Assembly (NCBI RefSeq): GCF_900128975.1
Contig: NZ_FQVC01000002.1
Span: forward strand, 310,001 to 374,000
Length of the DNA: 64,000 nt
Reading direction: 5' to 3'
DNA from: Devosia limi DSM 17137
GTDB taxonomy: Bacteria; Pseudomonadota; Alphaproteobacteria; Rhizobiales; Devosiaceae
Below the pieces are notes generated by a model. That model was not told where the DNA came from, did no database searches, and saw nothing but the letters and a program-made list of their open reading frames with translations. Below are positions 34,781 to 43,283 of this stretch, piece after piece. How positions within the stretch are numbered: the stretch's first letter is position 1; each line of letters begins with the position of its first letter. Position numbers and translations under genes: made by a program.

Positions 34781-35626
34781 ATGGATAGCGCCGACGCCAT
34801 ACCCGAATTCTCCAAATCCGACGCAGGCGGTGGTGGCGCTGGTGTTGCCAATATGTCGGCGCTGGCAGCGGGGCCAGGCATCCAGTCGGTACGCGACGTC
34901 GCCATTATCGCCATTGTGGCGGTGATCGTCATCGGCGGGCTGGAACTGCTGCTCAATCTGTTTGCTGTGCCGCAATACGTGATGCCCAAGCCGAGCGAGA
35001 TCGCGACGGCACTTGTGACTGATTTCTGGTTCATCCTGCCCCATCTGGGGCACACCCTGGTCGAGTTGTTTTCCGGCTTTGCCATCGGGGCGCTGGTCGG
35101 GCTCGTGCTCGCCGCGGTGATTACCCAGTTTCCCTTCGCGGAAAAGATCATCACTCCCTACATCCTGCTGCTGGTAACCACGCCCATGCTGGCGTTGGTG
35201 CCGCTGCTGATCCTGCGCTTCGGCTTTGGCTATACGCCGCGCATCATCGCAGTGGCGCTGGCCGTTGGCCCGATGGTGATGATCAATGCCGCAACCGGAT
35301 TTCGGCGGGTTGATCGCGGCAAGATCGCGCTGGCGCGCTCCTACGGCGCCTCGACCCTGCAGATCTTCTGGAAGATCCGCGCGCCAATGGCACTGCCGAT
35401 GATCTTCGTTGGCCTGATGGTCGGATCGATCTTTGGCCTGTTGACCGCAGTCGGCGCCGAAATGGTTGGCGGCGGCTTCGGGCTGGGCAATCGGCTTACC
35501 TCTTATTCCTCGATGATCCAGATGCCACAATTCTTTGCCGTGGTGCTGATCCTCTCGATGCTGGGCATTCTCATCTACATTCTCTTCTTTCTGCTCGGAA
35601 AGAAGTTTGCCAGTTGGGAGGCCTGA
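34781..35626 (+). CDS. ABC transporter permease of the nitrate/sulfonate/taurine type
   Basis: A 281-residue permease. It has a 40-residue hydrophilic, Gly/Ala-rich N-terminal extension before the first helix (VAIIAIVAVIVIGGLELLLN). The cytoplasmic EAA-like loop is KIALARSYGASTLQIFWKIR, followed by GSIFGLLTAVGAEMVGGGFG. About six helices. AGGAGAGCGAA precedes the ATG. Forms a homodimeric channel in this family. Confidence 0.93.
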   Translation: MDSADAIPEFSKSDAGGGGAGVANMSALAAGPGIQSVRDVAIIAIVAVIVIGGLELLLNLFAVPQYVMPKPSEIATALVTDFWFILPHLGHTLVELFSGFAIGALVGLVLAAVITQFPFAEKIITPYILLLVTTPMLALVPLLILRFGFGYTPRIIAVALAVGPMVMINAATGFRRVDRGKIALARSYGASTLQIFWKIRAPMALPMIFVGLMVGSIFGLLTAVGAEMVGGGFGLGNRLTSYSSMIQMPQFFAVVLILSMLGILIYILFFLLGKKFASWEA

Positions 35627-35701
35627 CGAGACACCGCCCGAAGGGGAATTTGGCGGGAGATCGAAGACTACAGGGACACTTAAACAAGCAAGGGGACTGC
35701 T

Positions 35702-36856
35702 ATGACTGACACGACACGCGCCGCCGGCATGCGCCGCCGGACTTTCCTGCAGGTTTCCGCCGCCGGGCTCGTCAGCGCCACGACGCTGGGCGGCATCAGC
35801 CGGGCTTATGGCGCGCCTTATGGCAATTTCACCTGGATTTCGCCGCGAGGCTCGCTGGAGGTGCTCGACGACTACGGCCTCTGGGTAGGCAAGAAGATGG
35901 GCTATTTCGGCGACCTTGCTTTTGACACCCAGCCCGGTCCCTCGGACGGCACGGCGGTGGTCAAGTTCGTCGATGTAGGCCAGGCCGACATGGGATATCC
36001 GTCGCCGGGGGTGTTCTCGTTCGCTCTCGAAAACGGCATGGATCTGAAGTCGGTGTTCCATATGGGGGCACTCGATACTTTCAGCCTGGCCTTCCGCAAA
36101 GGCGAGGGCACCAACGATCTCAAGACCCTCGAAGGCAAGACCATCCTGCTCGGTTCCGCCGCCTGGCAGTCAATCGTCGATCCAATGCTGGCAGTGCAGG
36201 GCGTTGACGTTTCCAAGGTCAATTATGTCGAAGCCGGCTGGCCAACCTGGGCTACAGCGCTGCAGGCCGGGCAGGGCGATGCTGCCTTGAGCTGGGAAGG
36301 CCTGCGCGCCGAATGGATCGCGAACGGGCTGGACTTCGAATACTGGCTGGGCGTGAAGCACTCGCCTCTGTTTGCCAATACCTTCGTGGTGCGCGCCGCC
36401 GATCTCGACGATGCCGACAAGAAAGAATTCCTCGGAAAGTACCTGCGTGGCTGGGCCATGGGCATGGAATTCGCCTACCACAATCCGCGCGCCGCGGTCG
36501 AAGCGGTGTTCGAGCAGTTCCCCACGCTCGCCAATAATCTGGGGCCTCAGATCGGCACCGTGTCGATCCTGCAGCAACTGGCTGTCAACCGGGGCGACAT
36601 GGACAAGCGCGCTGGTTGGGGCGACCACGATATGGCCAAGTGGCAAACCTTTTTCGACAGCATTTATGAGCTGGGCCAGGTGACCAAGGCGTTCAAGGCG
36701 GAGGACATCGCCACCAATGAACTGGTCGCGGCCGCCAATGATTTTGACGCGGCCAAAGTCAAGGCCGATGCCGATGCCTATGTCCTGAGCGAGCCGTTTG
36801 CGGCGCTGGATGTGGAAGCCATCAAAGCCGGTCTCTACGATCAGGCGGTTCGCTGA
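35702..36856 (+). CDS. ABC substrate-binding protein, NMT1/SsuA-like, Tat-exported
   Basis: A 384-residue periplasmic protein with a twin-arginine signal (GMRRRTFLQVSAAGLVSATT) and cleavage near YGAP. The mature part has the NMT1/THI5-like layout: YGLWVGKKMGYFGDLAFDT, KFVDVGQADMGYPSPGVFSF, then LKTLEGKTILLGSAAWQSIV. Relatives bind taurine, sulfonates, nitrate, pyrimidine precursors or riboflavin; the ligand here is open. Tat export suggests folding before export. Confidence 0.92.
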   Translation: MTDTTRAAGMRRRTFLQVSAAGLVSATTLGGISRAYGAPYGNFTWISPRGSLEVLDDYGLWVGKKMGYFGDLAFDTQPGPSDGTAVVKFVDVGQADMGYPSPGVFSFALENGMDLKSVFHMGALDTFSLAFRKGEGTNDLKTLEGKTILLGSAAWQSIVDPMLAVQGVDVSKVNYVEAGWPTWATALQAGQGDAALSWEGLRAEWIANGLDFEYWLGVKHSPLFANTFVVRAADLDDADKKEFLGKYLRGWAMGMEFAYHNPRAAVEAVFEQFPTLANNLGPQIGTVSILQQLAVNRGDMDKRAGWGDHDMAKWQTFFDSIYELGQVTKAFKAEDIATNELVAAANDFDAAKVKADADAYVLSEPFAALDVEAIKAGLYDQAVR

Positions 36857-36869
36857 TCACCGTATGAGG

Positions 36870-36894
36870 CTGGGCGGGCATTCGTGCCGCCCAG
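36870..36894 (+). terminator. Hairpin after the binding-protein gene
   Basis: CTGGGCGGGCA, loop TTCG, TGCCGCCCAG: a 10-bp stem with one bulged G and a stable TTCG tetraloop, 13 bases past the stop. Followed by GCTCCTTTCT, not a clean T-tract. Likely reduces read-through into the oxidoreductase gene. Confidence 0.5.
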
Positions 36895-36951
36895 GCTCCT
36901 TTCTAACAGCTGATGAGCAGCCCGAAGTGGCTGGTGCAAGGGGAGGGCGCA

Positions 36952-38031
36952 ATGCCGGACAAAGTCAGGGTTCTCGTGGTCGGTCTGGGCAATATGGGGG
37001 CCTCCCATGCCAGTGCCTATCACCGCAGTCCGGGTTTCGAGATCGTCGGCTTGATGAGCCGGTCCATCAAGGACAAGAAAATCCCGGACGAACTTGCCGG
37101 CTATCCGCTGTTCGAGGACTATGATGTCGCGTTAGCGGAAACCAGACCGGACGCCGTCTCGATCAATTCATGGCCCAACAGCCACGCTGGATATGCCATC
37201 AAGGCGATCAATGCCGGGGCCCATGTGTTCATGGAAAAACCGCTGGCGACCAACATTGCCGACGCAGAGGCGGTGGTGAAGCTGGCGCGCGAGAAAAACC
37301 GCAAGCTGGTTCTAGGCTACATCCTGCGCGTGCATCCAAGCTGGATGAAGTTCATCGAGCTGGGGCAGACCCTGGGCAAGCCGCTGGTCATGCGGCTCAA
37401 CCTCAACCAGCAGAGTGGCGGCCCCAGCTATGACTGGCACAAGAACCTCATCGACTCGCTGATCCCGATCGTCGACTGCGGCGTGCATTATGTCGACGTG
37501 ATGTGCCAGTTGACGGGCGCCAAGCCGGTCCGCGTGCACGGCATCGGCGCCAAGCTCTGGGCGGAAGCGGACAAACCGAATTACGGGCACCTGCATGTCA
37601 CGTTCGACGATGGTTCGGTGGGCTGGTACGAAGCCGGCTGGGGCCCGATGATGAGCGAAGTCGCCTATTTCGTGAAGGACGTGATTGGTCCCAAGGGCGC
37701 CGTGTCGATCGTGCCCAATCCCAAAGCGCACAAGGATGGCGTCTCGGACTCTTCCGATATCGACCAGCATACCAAGACCGACGCGATCCAGTATCACCAC
37801 GCCGAAGTGAACCCCGGGGACAAGACCTTCGTCCGCAAGGACGAGATATTCACCATGACCGACGAGCCGGGTCACCAGGAATTGTGTGACCGCGAGCAGG
37901 CGTTTTTCCTCAAGTCCATCATCGAGGATATCGACCTGACCGAGCAGATGGACGCGGCGGTCAACAGCCTGCGCATCGTGCTGGCAGCAGAGCAGAGCAT
38001 CAATGAGGGGCGCGTGGTCGAGCTGACCTGA
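36952..38031 (+). CDS. Gfo/Idh/MocA-family oxidoreductase
   Basis: A 359-residue NAD(P)-dependent dehydrogenase-like protein. Rossmann motif VLVVGLGNMGASHASAYHR at the N-terminus, and the family EKPLATN near residue 98 carrying the catalytic Lys. The second domain has MRLNLNQQSGGPSYDWHKNL and IVDCGVHYVDVMCQL, with the His expected at the active site. The start at 36952 is preceded by GGGAGGG; an upstream ATG (36913) lacks one. Members oxidise sugars, inositols and related polyols. Located after the importer in the RpiR locus. Confidence 0.92.
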   Translation: MPDKVRVLVVGLGNMGASHASAYHRSPGFEIVGLMSRSIKDKKIPDELAGYPLFEDYDVALAETRPDAVSINSWPNSHAGYAIKAINAGAHVFMEKPLATNIADAEAVVKLAREKNRKLVLGYILRVHPSWMKFIELGQTLGKPLVMRLNLNQQSGGPSYDWHKNLIDSLIPIVDCGVHYVDVMCQLTGAKPVRVHGIGAKLWAEADKPNYGHLHVTFDDGSVGWYEAGWGPMMSEVAYFVKDVIGPKGAVSIVPNPKAHKDGVSDSSDIDQHTKTDAIQYHHAEVNPGDKTFVRKDEIFTMTDEPGHQELCDREQAFFLKSIIEDIDLTEQMDAAVNSLRIVLAAEQSINEGRVVELT

Positions 38032-38116
38032 CGCCCCGTCTCACGCATCCATTAGTCCATGCAAGCGAACGGCGTCTCGCCGATCGCCTGTTGGACGACG
38101 CCCATGGAGAACGGCG

Positions 38117-39322
38117 ATGACTGAACCCGGGACGGCCAGCAGCTTCGATGTCTTGCTTCGCGGCGGCCATGTAATGGACGAGCGAAATGGTGTCGACGGG
38201 GTGTTCGACGTCGCTATCAGCGGCGGCAGGATCGCGGCCATCGGACGCGACCTGCCACTGGGCGGCGCGCGGGTGGAGAACCTGGCGGGCACTATCGTTG
38301 CGCCGGGTTTGATCGATATCCATACCCACGTCTACCATAAGGCGACCTCGCTCAGCGTCGACCCTGGGATGATCGCAAGGCGCTCTGCCGTGACGACGCT
38401 GATTGATGCCGGCAGCGCCGGAGCGGGCAATTATGACGGCTTCAGGGACTATGTGATGGCGCATTCGCCATACCGGATCCTGGCCTTTCTCAACGTGTCG
38501 TTCCCGGGCATTTTTGGCTTCGATAAAGGCGTCTCGATTGGAGAGGCAACCCTGCGCGAAATGCTGCCGGTCGATCGGTGCGTCGCCAAGATCGAAGCCA
38601 ATCGTGATCGCATTATCGGGGTGAAGGTGCGTATTGGCGGCCCCGTCACTGGCGAGCTCGGCCTGGGCGCGCTGGAGCTGGCATTGGAAGCGGCCAATGC
38701 TGTCGGGCTGCCGTTGATGACCCATATTGGCGGGCCGCCACCCAGCTATGCCGATGTGGTTTCAATGTTGCGGCCCGGCGATATTCTCACCCATTGCTAC
38801 CGTCCCGATCCCAATTCGGCGCTGGACGCCCAGGGCCGGATTCTTCCTGAAATTCGAGCTGCGCGCGAGCGGGGCGTCCTGTTCGACATCGCCCATGGCA
38901 TGGGGGCGTTCGGCTATGCCTCGGCCGAAGCCGCGCTGGCCGAGGATTTCCCGCCTGACCTGATTTCCAGCGATGTCCATGTGATCGCGGTGGAGGGGCC
39001 AGGCTTTGATCTGCTGCACACCATGAGCAAACTACTCAATTGCGGCCTGTCGCTGCAGCAGGTCATCGCAATGTCGAGCAATCGGCCCGCCCTTGCCATC
39101 CGGCGGCCGGACCTGGGCCATCTGGGCGTCGGCGCAATTGCCGACATCACCGTGCTGCGCCAGATGGAGAGCAATTACGTCTTCGAGGACGTGGTGGGAA
39201 CGCAACGCCAGGGCACCATGCTGCTGCAGCCCGAAATGGTGTATGTCGCAGGCACGTCCATGGAGATTGCCCGGCGGCCATTTGAAGAACCGTTCATCCT
39301 GGGCGGCCACCATCACCATTAG
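38117..39322 (+). CDS. Amidohydrolase/deacetylase-family metallohydrolase with natural C-terminal His run
   Basis: A 401-residue amidohydrolase-superfamily protein. Metal ligands: DIHTH (H69, H71), the Lys in GVKVRIGG near 178, His in LMTHIGGPP near 210, His in ILTHCYRP near 230, and the Asp in SSDVHV near 285. The small beta-sandwich domain is split between the N- and C-termini. Resembles the EF_0837/AHA_3915 deacetylase group, some members of which are D-aminoacylases or ring-opening enzymes. The last six residues are GGHHHH, resembling an engineered tag but encoded here by CATCACCATCAC-type codons. GAACGGCG lies upstream of the ATG. Confidence 0.88.
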   Translation: MTEPGTASSFDVLLRGGHVMDERNGVDGVFDVAISGGRIAAIGRDLPLGGARVENLAGTIVAPGLIDIHTHVYHKATSLSVDPGMIARRSAVTTLIDAGSAGAGNYDGFRDYVMAHSPYRILAFLNVSFPGIFGFDKGVSIGEATLREMLPVDRCVAKIEANRDRIIGVKVRIGGPVTGELGLGALELALEAANAVGLPLMTHIGGPPPSYADVVSMLRPGDILTHCYRPDPNSALDAQGRILPEIRAARERGVLFDIAHGMGAFGYASAEAALAEDFPPDLISSDVHVIAVEGPGFDLLHTMSKLLNCGLSLQQVIAMSSNRPALAIRRPDLGHLGVGAIADITVLRQMESNYVFEDVVGTQRQGTMLLQPEMVYVAGTSMEIARRPFEEPFILGGHHHH

Positions 39323-39437
39323 CCATTTCTGGCGTTCTGTCCGCAGGGCAACGGTCCGCCTTGTCTTTTTCGGGGGAGTGGCCGGGGGCGTGGGCCTTCA
39401 ACAGCACTCACTGAAGCACCCGCTTCCTCAGCCTCAA

Positions 39438-39470
39438 TCGTCACCCTCGGGTCGGGCCCGATGGTGACGA
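39438..39470. terminator. Bidirectional hairpin between convergent operons
   Basis: TCGTCACC, inner TCGGG, loop, CCCGA, GGTGACGA: outer 8-bp and inner 5-bp stems separated by one mismatch. It lies between the plus-strand operon ending at 39322 and the minus-strand operon ending at 39514. Confidence 0.55.
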
Positions 39471-39513
39471 ATTGTGATTGGGTGCAAGTCCGGAAACGGC
39501 GATGCCCTCGTCC

Positions 39514-40512
39514 CTAGAACCGAACGACGTCGCCGGTGCGCGCCGATTGCTCGGCCGCCAGCGTCGCTTCCAGAGCGGCAGCCGCATCCTCGGGCACGCC
39601 GATGGTCGGCCTTTGCCCGCTGATGGCGCAATTGGTGAAATAGGCAAACTCCTCGCGCAGTGCGCCTCCGCGGCTGCCTTCGAACATCGGCCAGTAGGTG
39701 ATGTCGGGAGAGTGCAGTCGGTCAGCGTCGACAATTCCGAGGTTAGGGAAGGTGTCCTGGATATGGATAATCCCTTCGGTTCCGATGATCGACATGCGCT
39801 CGTCGATATCGAAGGGCGTCTTTTCGGGCATGCACCACACCGTTTCCAGGGTCGCGGTCGCGCCGCCGGCAAAGCGATACATGGTCTGGCCGATATCGGG
39901 ATGCTTGAGCCCCCGAACATCCGCCGTCTGGGCATAGGCCGAGACGATTTTGTCGCCAGTCAGCCACAGCATGATGTCGGTGTCGTGGATGGCATCGCCA
40001 ACGATCGGGCCGATCTTGTTGAGGATGGTCGGCGTCCAGGCGGCGGGAATATTGCGGCGCGAACTCATGGCGACAATCTTGCCGATGCGGCCAGCGTCAA
40101 CAGCCTGCTTGGCGGCCCGATAGCGCGGGTTGAAGCGCACGATATGGCCAATGAACAGGATGCCCTTGGCTTCCTTTGAAGCGGCAACGATCTTGTGTGC
40201 GTCCTCCACCGTGGACGCTATGGGCTTTTCCAGGAAGACGTGCTTGCCTGCCTTCAGCGCTGCAATTGCCGGCTCCGTATGCTGGTCCCACATGGTGCAG
40301 ATCGATACGGCATCAATGTCGGGATCCGCCAGCATATCATTGTAATCCTGGTAGCGCTTGGCAACGCCGAACCTGTCTCCCAGCGCGGCCAAACGATCCT
40401 CGGTCCGGGTACACAGGGCGGCCAGCTCCAGATTGGGCAGGCCGATAATTGTCTCGCAGTGGATTTCCCCAAACCAGCCGAGGCCGATCACGCCGATACG
40501 CAGCTTGTCCAT
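39514..40512 (-). CDS. Gfo/Idh/MocA-family oxidoreductase (second copy in the locus)
   Basis: A 332-residue protein with Rossmann motif LRIGVIGLGWFGEIHCETII, the EKPIAS stretch near residue 93, and AIHDTDIMLWLTG in the second domain. Only distantly similar to the copy at 36952, so a separate reaction is likely. GGGGGGA precedes the ATG at 40512. Last gene of the minus-strand operon. Resembles inositol 2-dehydrogenase-type enzymes; substrate unknown. Confidence 0.92.
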   Translation of the reverse strand: MDKLRIGVIGLGWFGEIHCETIIGLPNLELAALCTRTEDRLAALGDRFGVAKRYQDYNDMLADPDIDAVSICTMWDQHTEPAIAALKAGKHVFLEKPIASTVEDAHKIVAASKEAKGILFIGHIVRFNPRYRAAKQAVDAGRIGKIVAMSSRRNIPAAWTPTILNKIGPIVGDAIHDTDIMLWLTGDKIVSAYAQTADVRGLKHPDIGQTMYRFAGGATATLETVWCMPEKTPFDIDERMSIIGTEGIIHIQDTFPNLGIVDADRLHSPDITYWPMFEGSRGGALREEFAYFTNCAISGQRPTIGVPEDAAAALEATLAAEQSARTGDVVRF

Positions 40513-40523
40513 AGTCTCCCCCC

Positions 40524-41303
40524 TTAGAAATTTTCCAGCGTCAATTCCCGCGCCATGACGATATTGCCGGCAGTCAGCCCGCAATCGACCGGAATGGCCG
40601 CTCCGGTAATGGCGCTGGCCGCGTCTGAGGCGAGAAAGGCGATAACCCGAGCCACTTCATCCGGTTCGACAATGCGGCCGAGCGGATACCAGCGTTCCAG
40701 CGTCCGGAGGACATCGGGATCCTTGGCCTTGCGTGCATCCCAGAGCGGCGTGCGCACCGTGCCCGGCAGCACGATATTGGTGCGGATATTGTAGCGGCCA
40801 TACTCCATGGCCATCGCCTTGGTCATCGCGATCATGCCCGCCTTGGCGGCGCTATAGGCAGGGTCGCCCAGGGCGTGCAGGCCATTGACCGAACCGACAT
40901 TGACGATCGTTCCGCCCCGACGTTCGACCATCTGCGGAAGCACCGCATGGGCGCAATTGTAGGCGCCATTGAGGTTGGCGCTGATGTCTTCTTCCCAGCC
41001 ATGCGGGTCGGTCCCGTGGAGCGTTGGATGACGCGAGAGACCGGCATTGTTGATGAGCACGTGAACGGCGCCGAAGCTGGCAAATGCTGCAGCGACCTCG
41101 GCGGGGTCGGTGATGTCAGCCACCGCCGCCCGCACCGTTATGCCCTCGCGCTGCAGCGCGGAGGCAAGTTCGAGCACGGCCGCGCTCCTGTCCAGAGCCG
41201 CCAGGGTTGCGCCCTGAGCGCCAAAAAATCGACACAGGCCCTGGCCGATACCGCCCGCTGCGCCGGTAATGGCAATGGTCTTGCCGGCCCAGCCGCCGCT
41301 CAT
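40524..41303 (-). CDS. Short-chain dehydrogenase/reductase
   Basis: A 259-residue classical SDR: cofactor motif TGAAGGIGQGL, LINNAGLSR, catalytic VGSVNGL and YSAAKAG, and the PGTVRTPLW stretch after it. Asp/Arg pattern after strand 2 (ALDRSAAV) favours NAD over NADP. Its start overlaps the stop of the upstream TIM-barrel-like gene (ATGA). Probably oxidises a hydroxyl of the pathway intermediate. Confidence 0.93.
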   Translation of the reverse strand: MSGGWAGKTIAITGAAGGIGQGLCRFFGAQGATLAALDRSAAVLELASALQREGITVRAAVADITDPAEVAAAFASFGAVHVLINNAGLSRHPTLHGTDPHGWEEDISANLNGAYNCAHAVLPQMVERRGGTIVNVGSVNGLHALGDPAYSAAKAGMIAMTKAMAMEYGRYNIRTNIVLPGTVRTPLWDARKAKDPDVLRTLERWYPLGRIVEPDEVARVIAFLASDAASAITGAAIPVDCGLTAGNIVMARELTLENF

Positions 41304-42490
41304 GCTCGGGCTCCCAATGCTTCACCAATCCAGGCGAGATTGCTCCGCCGCAGATGCCCCCAATTGTAGAATGCAAACTCATCGATACCGCCCGCCCGCA
41401 GCCGCGCGATGGAATCGAGGAATTCCCCCTTGGTCGCGAGGTCTGGAAAGGACGGCCGCAGGATTGCCCTTAGCCTGCCGCTGCCACGCAATCGACGCTG
41501 GATGTCGAACAGGTCCGCAGCAACCCGCTCGGCACTGGGTTCGTAGAAGCACGCTTCGACAATACCGCACGTATCGGCCAGCGCCTTGAGATCGCTGCCT
41601 TCGTACCAGGCGCCCGCGGTCGGCCGCGCCACCGAGGGGATAACGGCCACAATAGCGTCGGATCGAACCGCGGCACGTATCTCGGCGACAAGGGTTGTGA
41701 CGACGTCATTGCGGAAGTCGAGATAGCGGCGAAGATCGCCATTGGCGGTGATATCGGCGCGCCAGAATGCCTCGGCCATATCGGGCGGAAAGTCGAGATC
41801 GCTGTCGAGATAGCTGGCAATATCTGTGGCGACCTGGGCCTTGAGGCGGGCAGCGTCAATCCCGGCCCGTGCAGCGCCAGCCACGCAATGGTCGCAAAAA
41901 CACAGTCCCAGCAGGTTTTCGAGCCAGGCATTGGTGCGGAGCAGGGCGAACTCGTGATGGTAGCCATGGGCATAGGGCGTGAACCCTGGCGCTTCCATCG
42001 AAATGCCGGCCACCGGATAGCTTTCGGTTACGTCCTTGGCCAGGCCAGTGGCATAGGCGCGCGCCGCTGGCGCCGAAGGGCAAAGGTTGTAGTAATACGG
42101 GTCGCCGAACGCATTGCGCACTACCGCTTCCGGGTGGGCCATTCCAAGGTGGGTATTGTGCAGCAGGACCAACCAGACATTGACCTGCATACTACCCGCC
42201 TCGGTCAGTTCGCGCAGGACATCGCCATGCCCCAGTGCGGTATTCGCCACTGGCTTGATCGCGCCGTACCGCGTCGGATCGGCATTGAAGTAGATGGTGC
42301 CATCCTCGGGAAAATAGACCTTGCCCGTCTTCCCGTGCGGTCGCAGGAACTTGCCTGCATGGTAGCTGCCGGCAATGGTAACGGTGTCTAGGCCCAGGCC
42401 GCGGAATTCATCGATGGCGCGGTCAATCCCGGCCTCGGCCAGGTCCCAGGCATAGGTGTAGATGGCCTTGTAGCTCAATTGCCGAACCAC
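41300..42490 (-). CDS. Uncharacterised TIM-barrel-like protein with CFCxHC motif
   Basis: A 396-residue protein without a signal peptide. It matches my recollection of a group annotated only as 'alanine-rich protein': YTYAWDLAEAGIDRAIDEF, IAGSYHAGKFLRPHG, VNVWLVLLHNTHLGMAHPEA, RNAFGDPYYYNLCPSAPAAR and MEAPGFTPYAHGYHHEF. Then LCFCDHC near residue 190 suggests a metal or disulfide site. Charge and strand-helix alternation suggest a glycoside-hydrolase-like barrel. Starts with GTG, overlapping the VOC gene by 16 bp (a TTG at 42478 is an alternative). No function is known to me; a sugar or glycoside-cleaving role is inference. Confidence 0.8.
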   Translation of the reverse strand: MVRQLSYKAIYTYAWDLAEAGIDRAIDEFRGLGLDTVTIAGSYHAGKFLRPHGKTGKVYFPEDGTIYFNADPTRYGAIKPVANTALGHGDVLRELTEAGSMQVNVWLVLLHNTHLGMAHPEAVVRNAFGDPYYYNLCPSAPAARAYATGLAKDVTESYPVAGISMEAPGFTPYAHGYHHEFALLRTNAWLENLLGLCFCDHCVAGAARAGIDAARLKAQVATDIASYLDSDLDFPPDMAEAFWRADITANGDLRRYLDFRNDVVTTLVAEIRAAVRSDAIVAVIPSVARPTAGAWYEGSDLKALADTCGIVEACFYEPSAERVAADLFDIQRRLRGSGRLRAILRPSFPDLATKGEFLDSIARLRAGGIDEFAFYNWGHLRRSNLAWIGEALGARA

Positions 42491-42822
42491 CCATCCTTGA
42501 GATAGCGCATGTACTCAAAGATCGCGCCGTGCTTGCGTACGAACACCACCTCGAGAAAGTCGCCGACGACGAATGGCGGGATCAGGATTTCGACACCTGG
42601 CTCGGCCAGATGCGGCTCCAGGTCTTCAACCCGATAGGCGACATGGGGATTGTCGCGTATGGCGGCCGGCACTGGGCTGTCGGGCGCATAGCGCAGGAAC
42701 TCGATATGCTCCGGATGCAGCTTGGGATTGGTGACCCAGATCCGGCTTTGCTCCACCCAGTCCTCATGGGGCTGGGGCTCTGTCGTGGTTATCCCCACAT
42801 GGTCGAACACAAAGGCAGACAA
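42475..42822 (-). CDS. Vicinal oxygen chelate (glyoxalase-like) protein
   Basis: A 115-residue protein beginning FVFDHVGITTTEPQP, with a middle HIEFLRYAPDSPVP and an ending VVGDFLEVVFVRKHGAIFEY. The first His and the last Glu fit the VOC metal ligands. Single-domain VOC proteins of this size act as isomerases, epimerases or lyases on small acids or sugars. First gene of the minus-strand operon; ribosome site CGGAGG upstream. Confidence 0.78.
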   Translation of the reverse strand: MSAFVFDHVGITTTEPQPHEDWVEQSRIWVTNPKLHPEHIEFLRYAPDSPVPAAIRDNPHVAYRVEDLEPHLAEPGVEILIPPFVVGDFLEVVFVRKHGAIFEYMRYLKDGWFGN

Positions 42823-42877
42823 GGCGACCTCCGTAACAGCGATGAGTGCATCAGTTCGCGGCTGGGGCGAACGCTTC

Positions 42878-42892
42878 TGAAATCATGTTACA
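42878..42892. promoter_or_regulatory. Candidate RpiR operator 3 (degenerate)
   Basis: TGAAAT CAT GTTACA matches nine of twelve arm bases of the perfect palindrome at 33782, and lies 56 bp upstream of the first gene of the minus-strand operon. Suggestive, not conclusive. Confidence 0.4.
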
Positions 42893-43155
42893 GATTTGCT
42901 GCCTGAGCAAGAAACAAATGAACACGTCGAAAAAACAGGAAACTTATGCCTTTGACATTCGTTGGCGCGCCACTTGCGTTGCCCGTTGGTGCAGGACACC
43001 GCACGCTACTGGCCATCGATCAATTGGTTTGTAAATTTATTTCACATTGGTATGCGGGCTGAGTGTCTCGCATTTCCTCGTCCACTGCGTAGACCCGAGG
43101 GCTTGTTAGTTACGTTTTCAACTCATATCCCGGTCTGCGAAGAGGGGGATGTCAG

Positions 43156-43239
43156 ATGATCGAGCAGGTGATTGCACGCCTGCGGCCAGTACCGCTGGAG
43201 TCGGTGCTGCACAGCCGCGCATTATCCCACGATGCATGA
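43156..43239 (+). other. Possible 27-codon leader or relic reading frame in a 461-bp gap
   Basis: The stretch 42823-43283 has no convincing gene. One short frame (MIEQVIARLRPVPLESVLHS, then RALSHDA) begins with ATG seven bases after GAGGGGG and ends 44 bp before the GST gene. It could be an upstream leader peptide, or a remnant. The rest of the gap is locally AT-richer (around 43020-43045), consistent with promoters. Confidence 0.25.
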
Positions 43240-43283
43240 AGTTGTTGAGCGGCTGAAATCGGTAATCGGACTGGCAGGATATT

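Noticed and set aside
34319..36061. 580-codon minus-strand open frame across the ABC transporter genes
   Set aside because: Runs antisense through three well-supported genes and shows no protein family features.
39471..39513. tRNA-like GGTGCAAGTCC stretch
   Set aside because: Resembles only the T-arm entrance; no acceptor or anticodon stem can be drawn around it.
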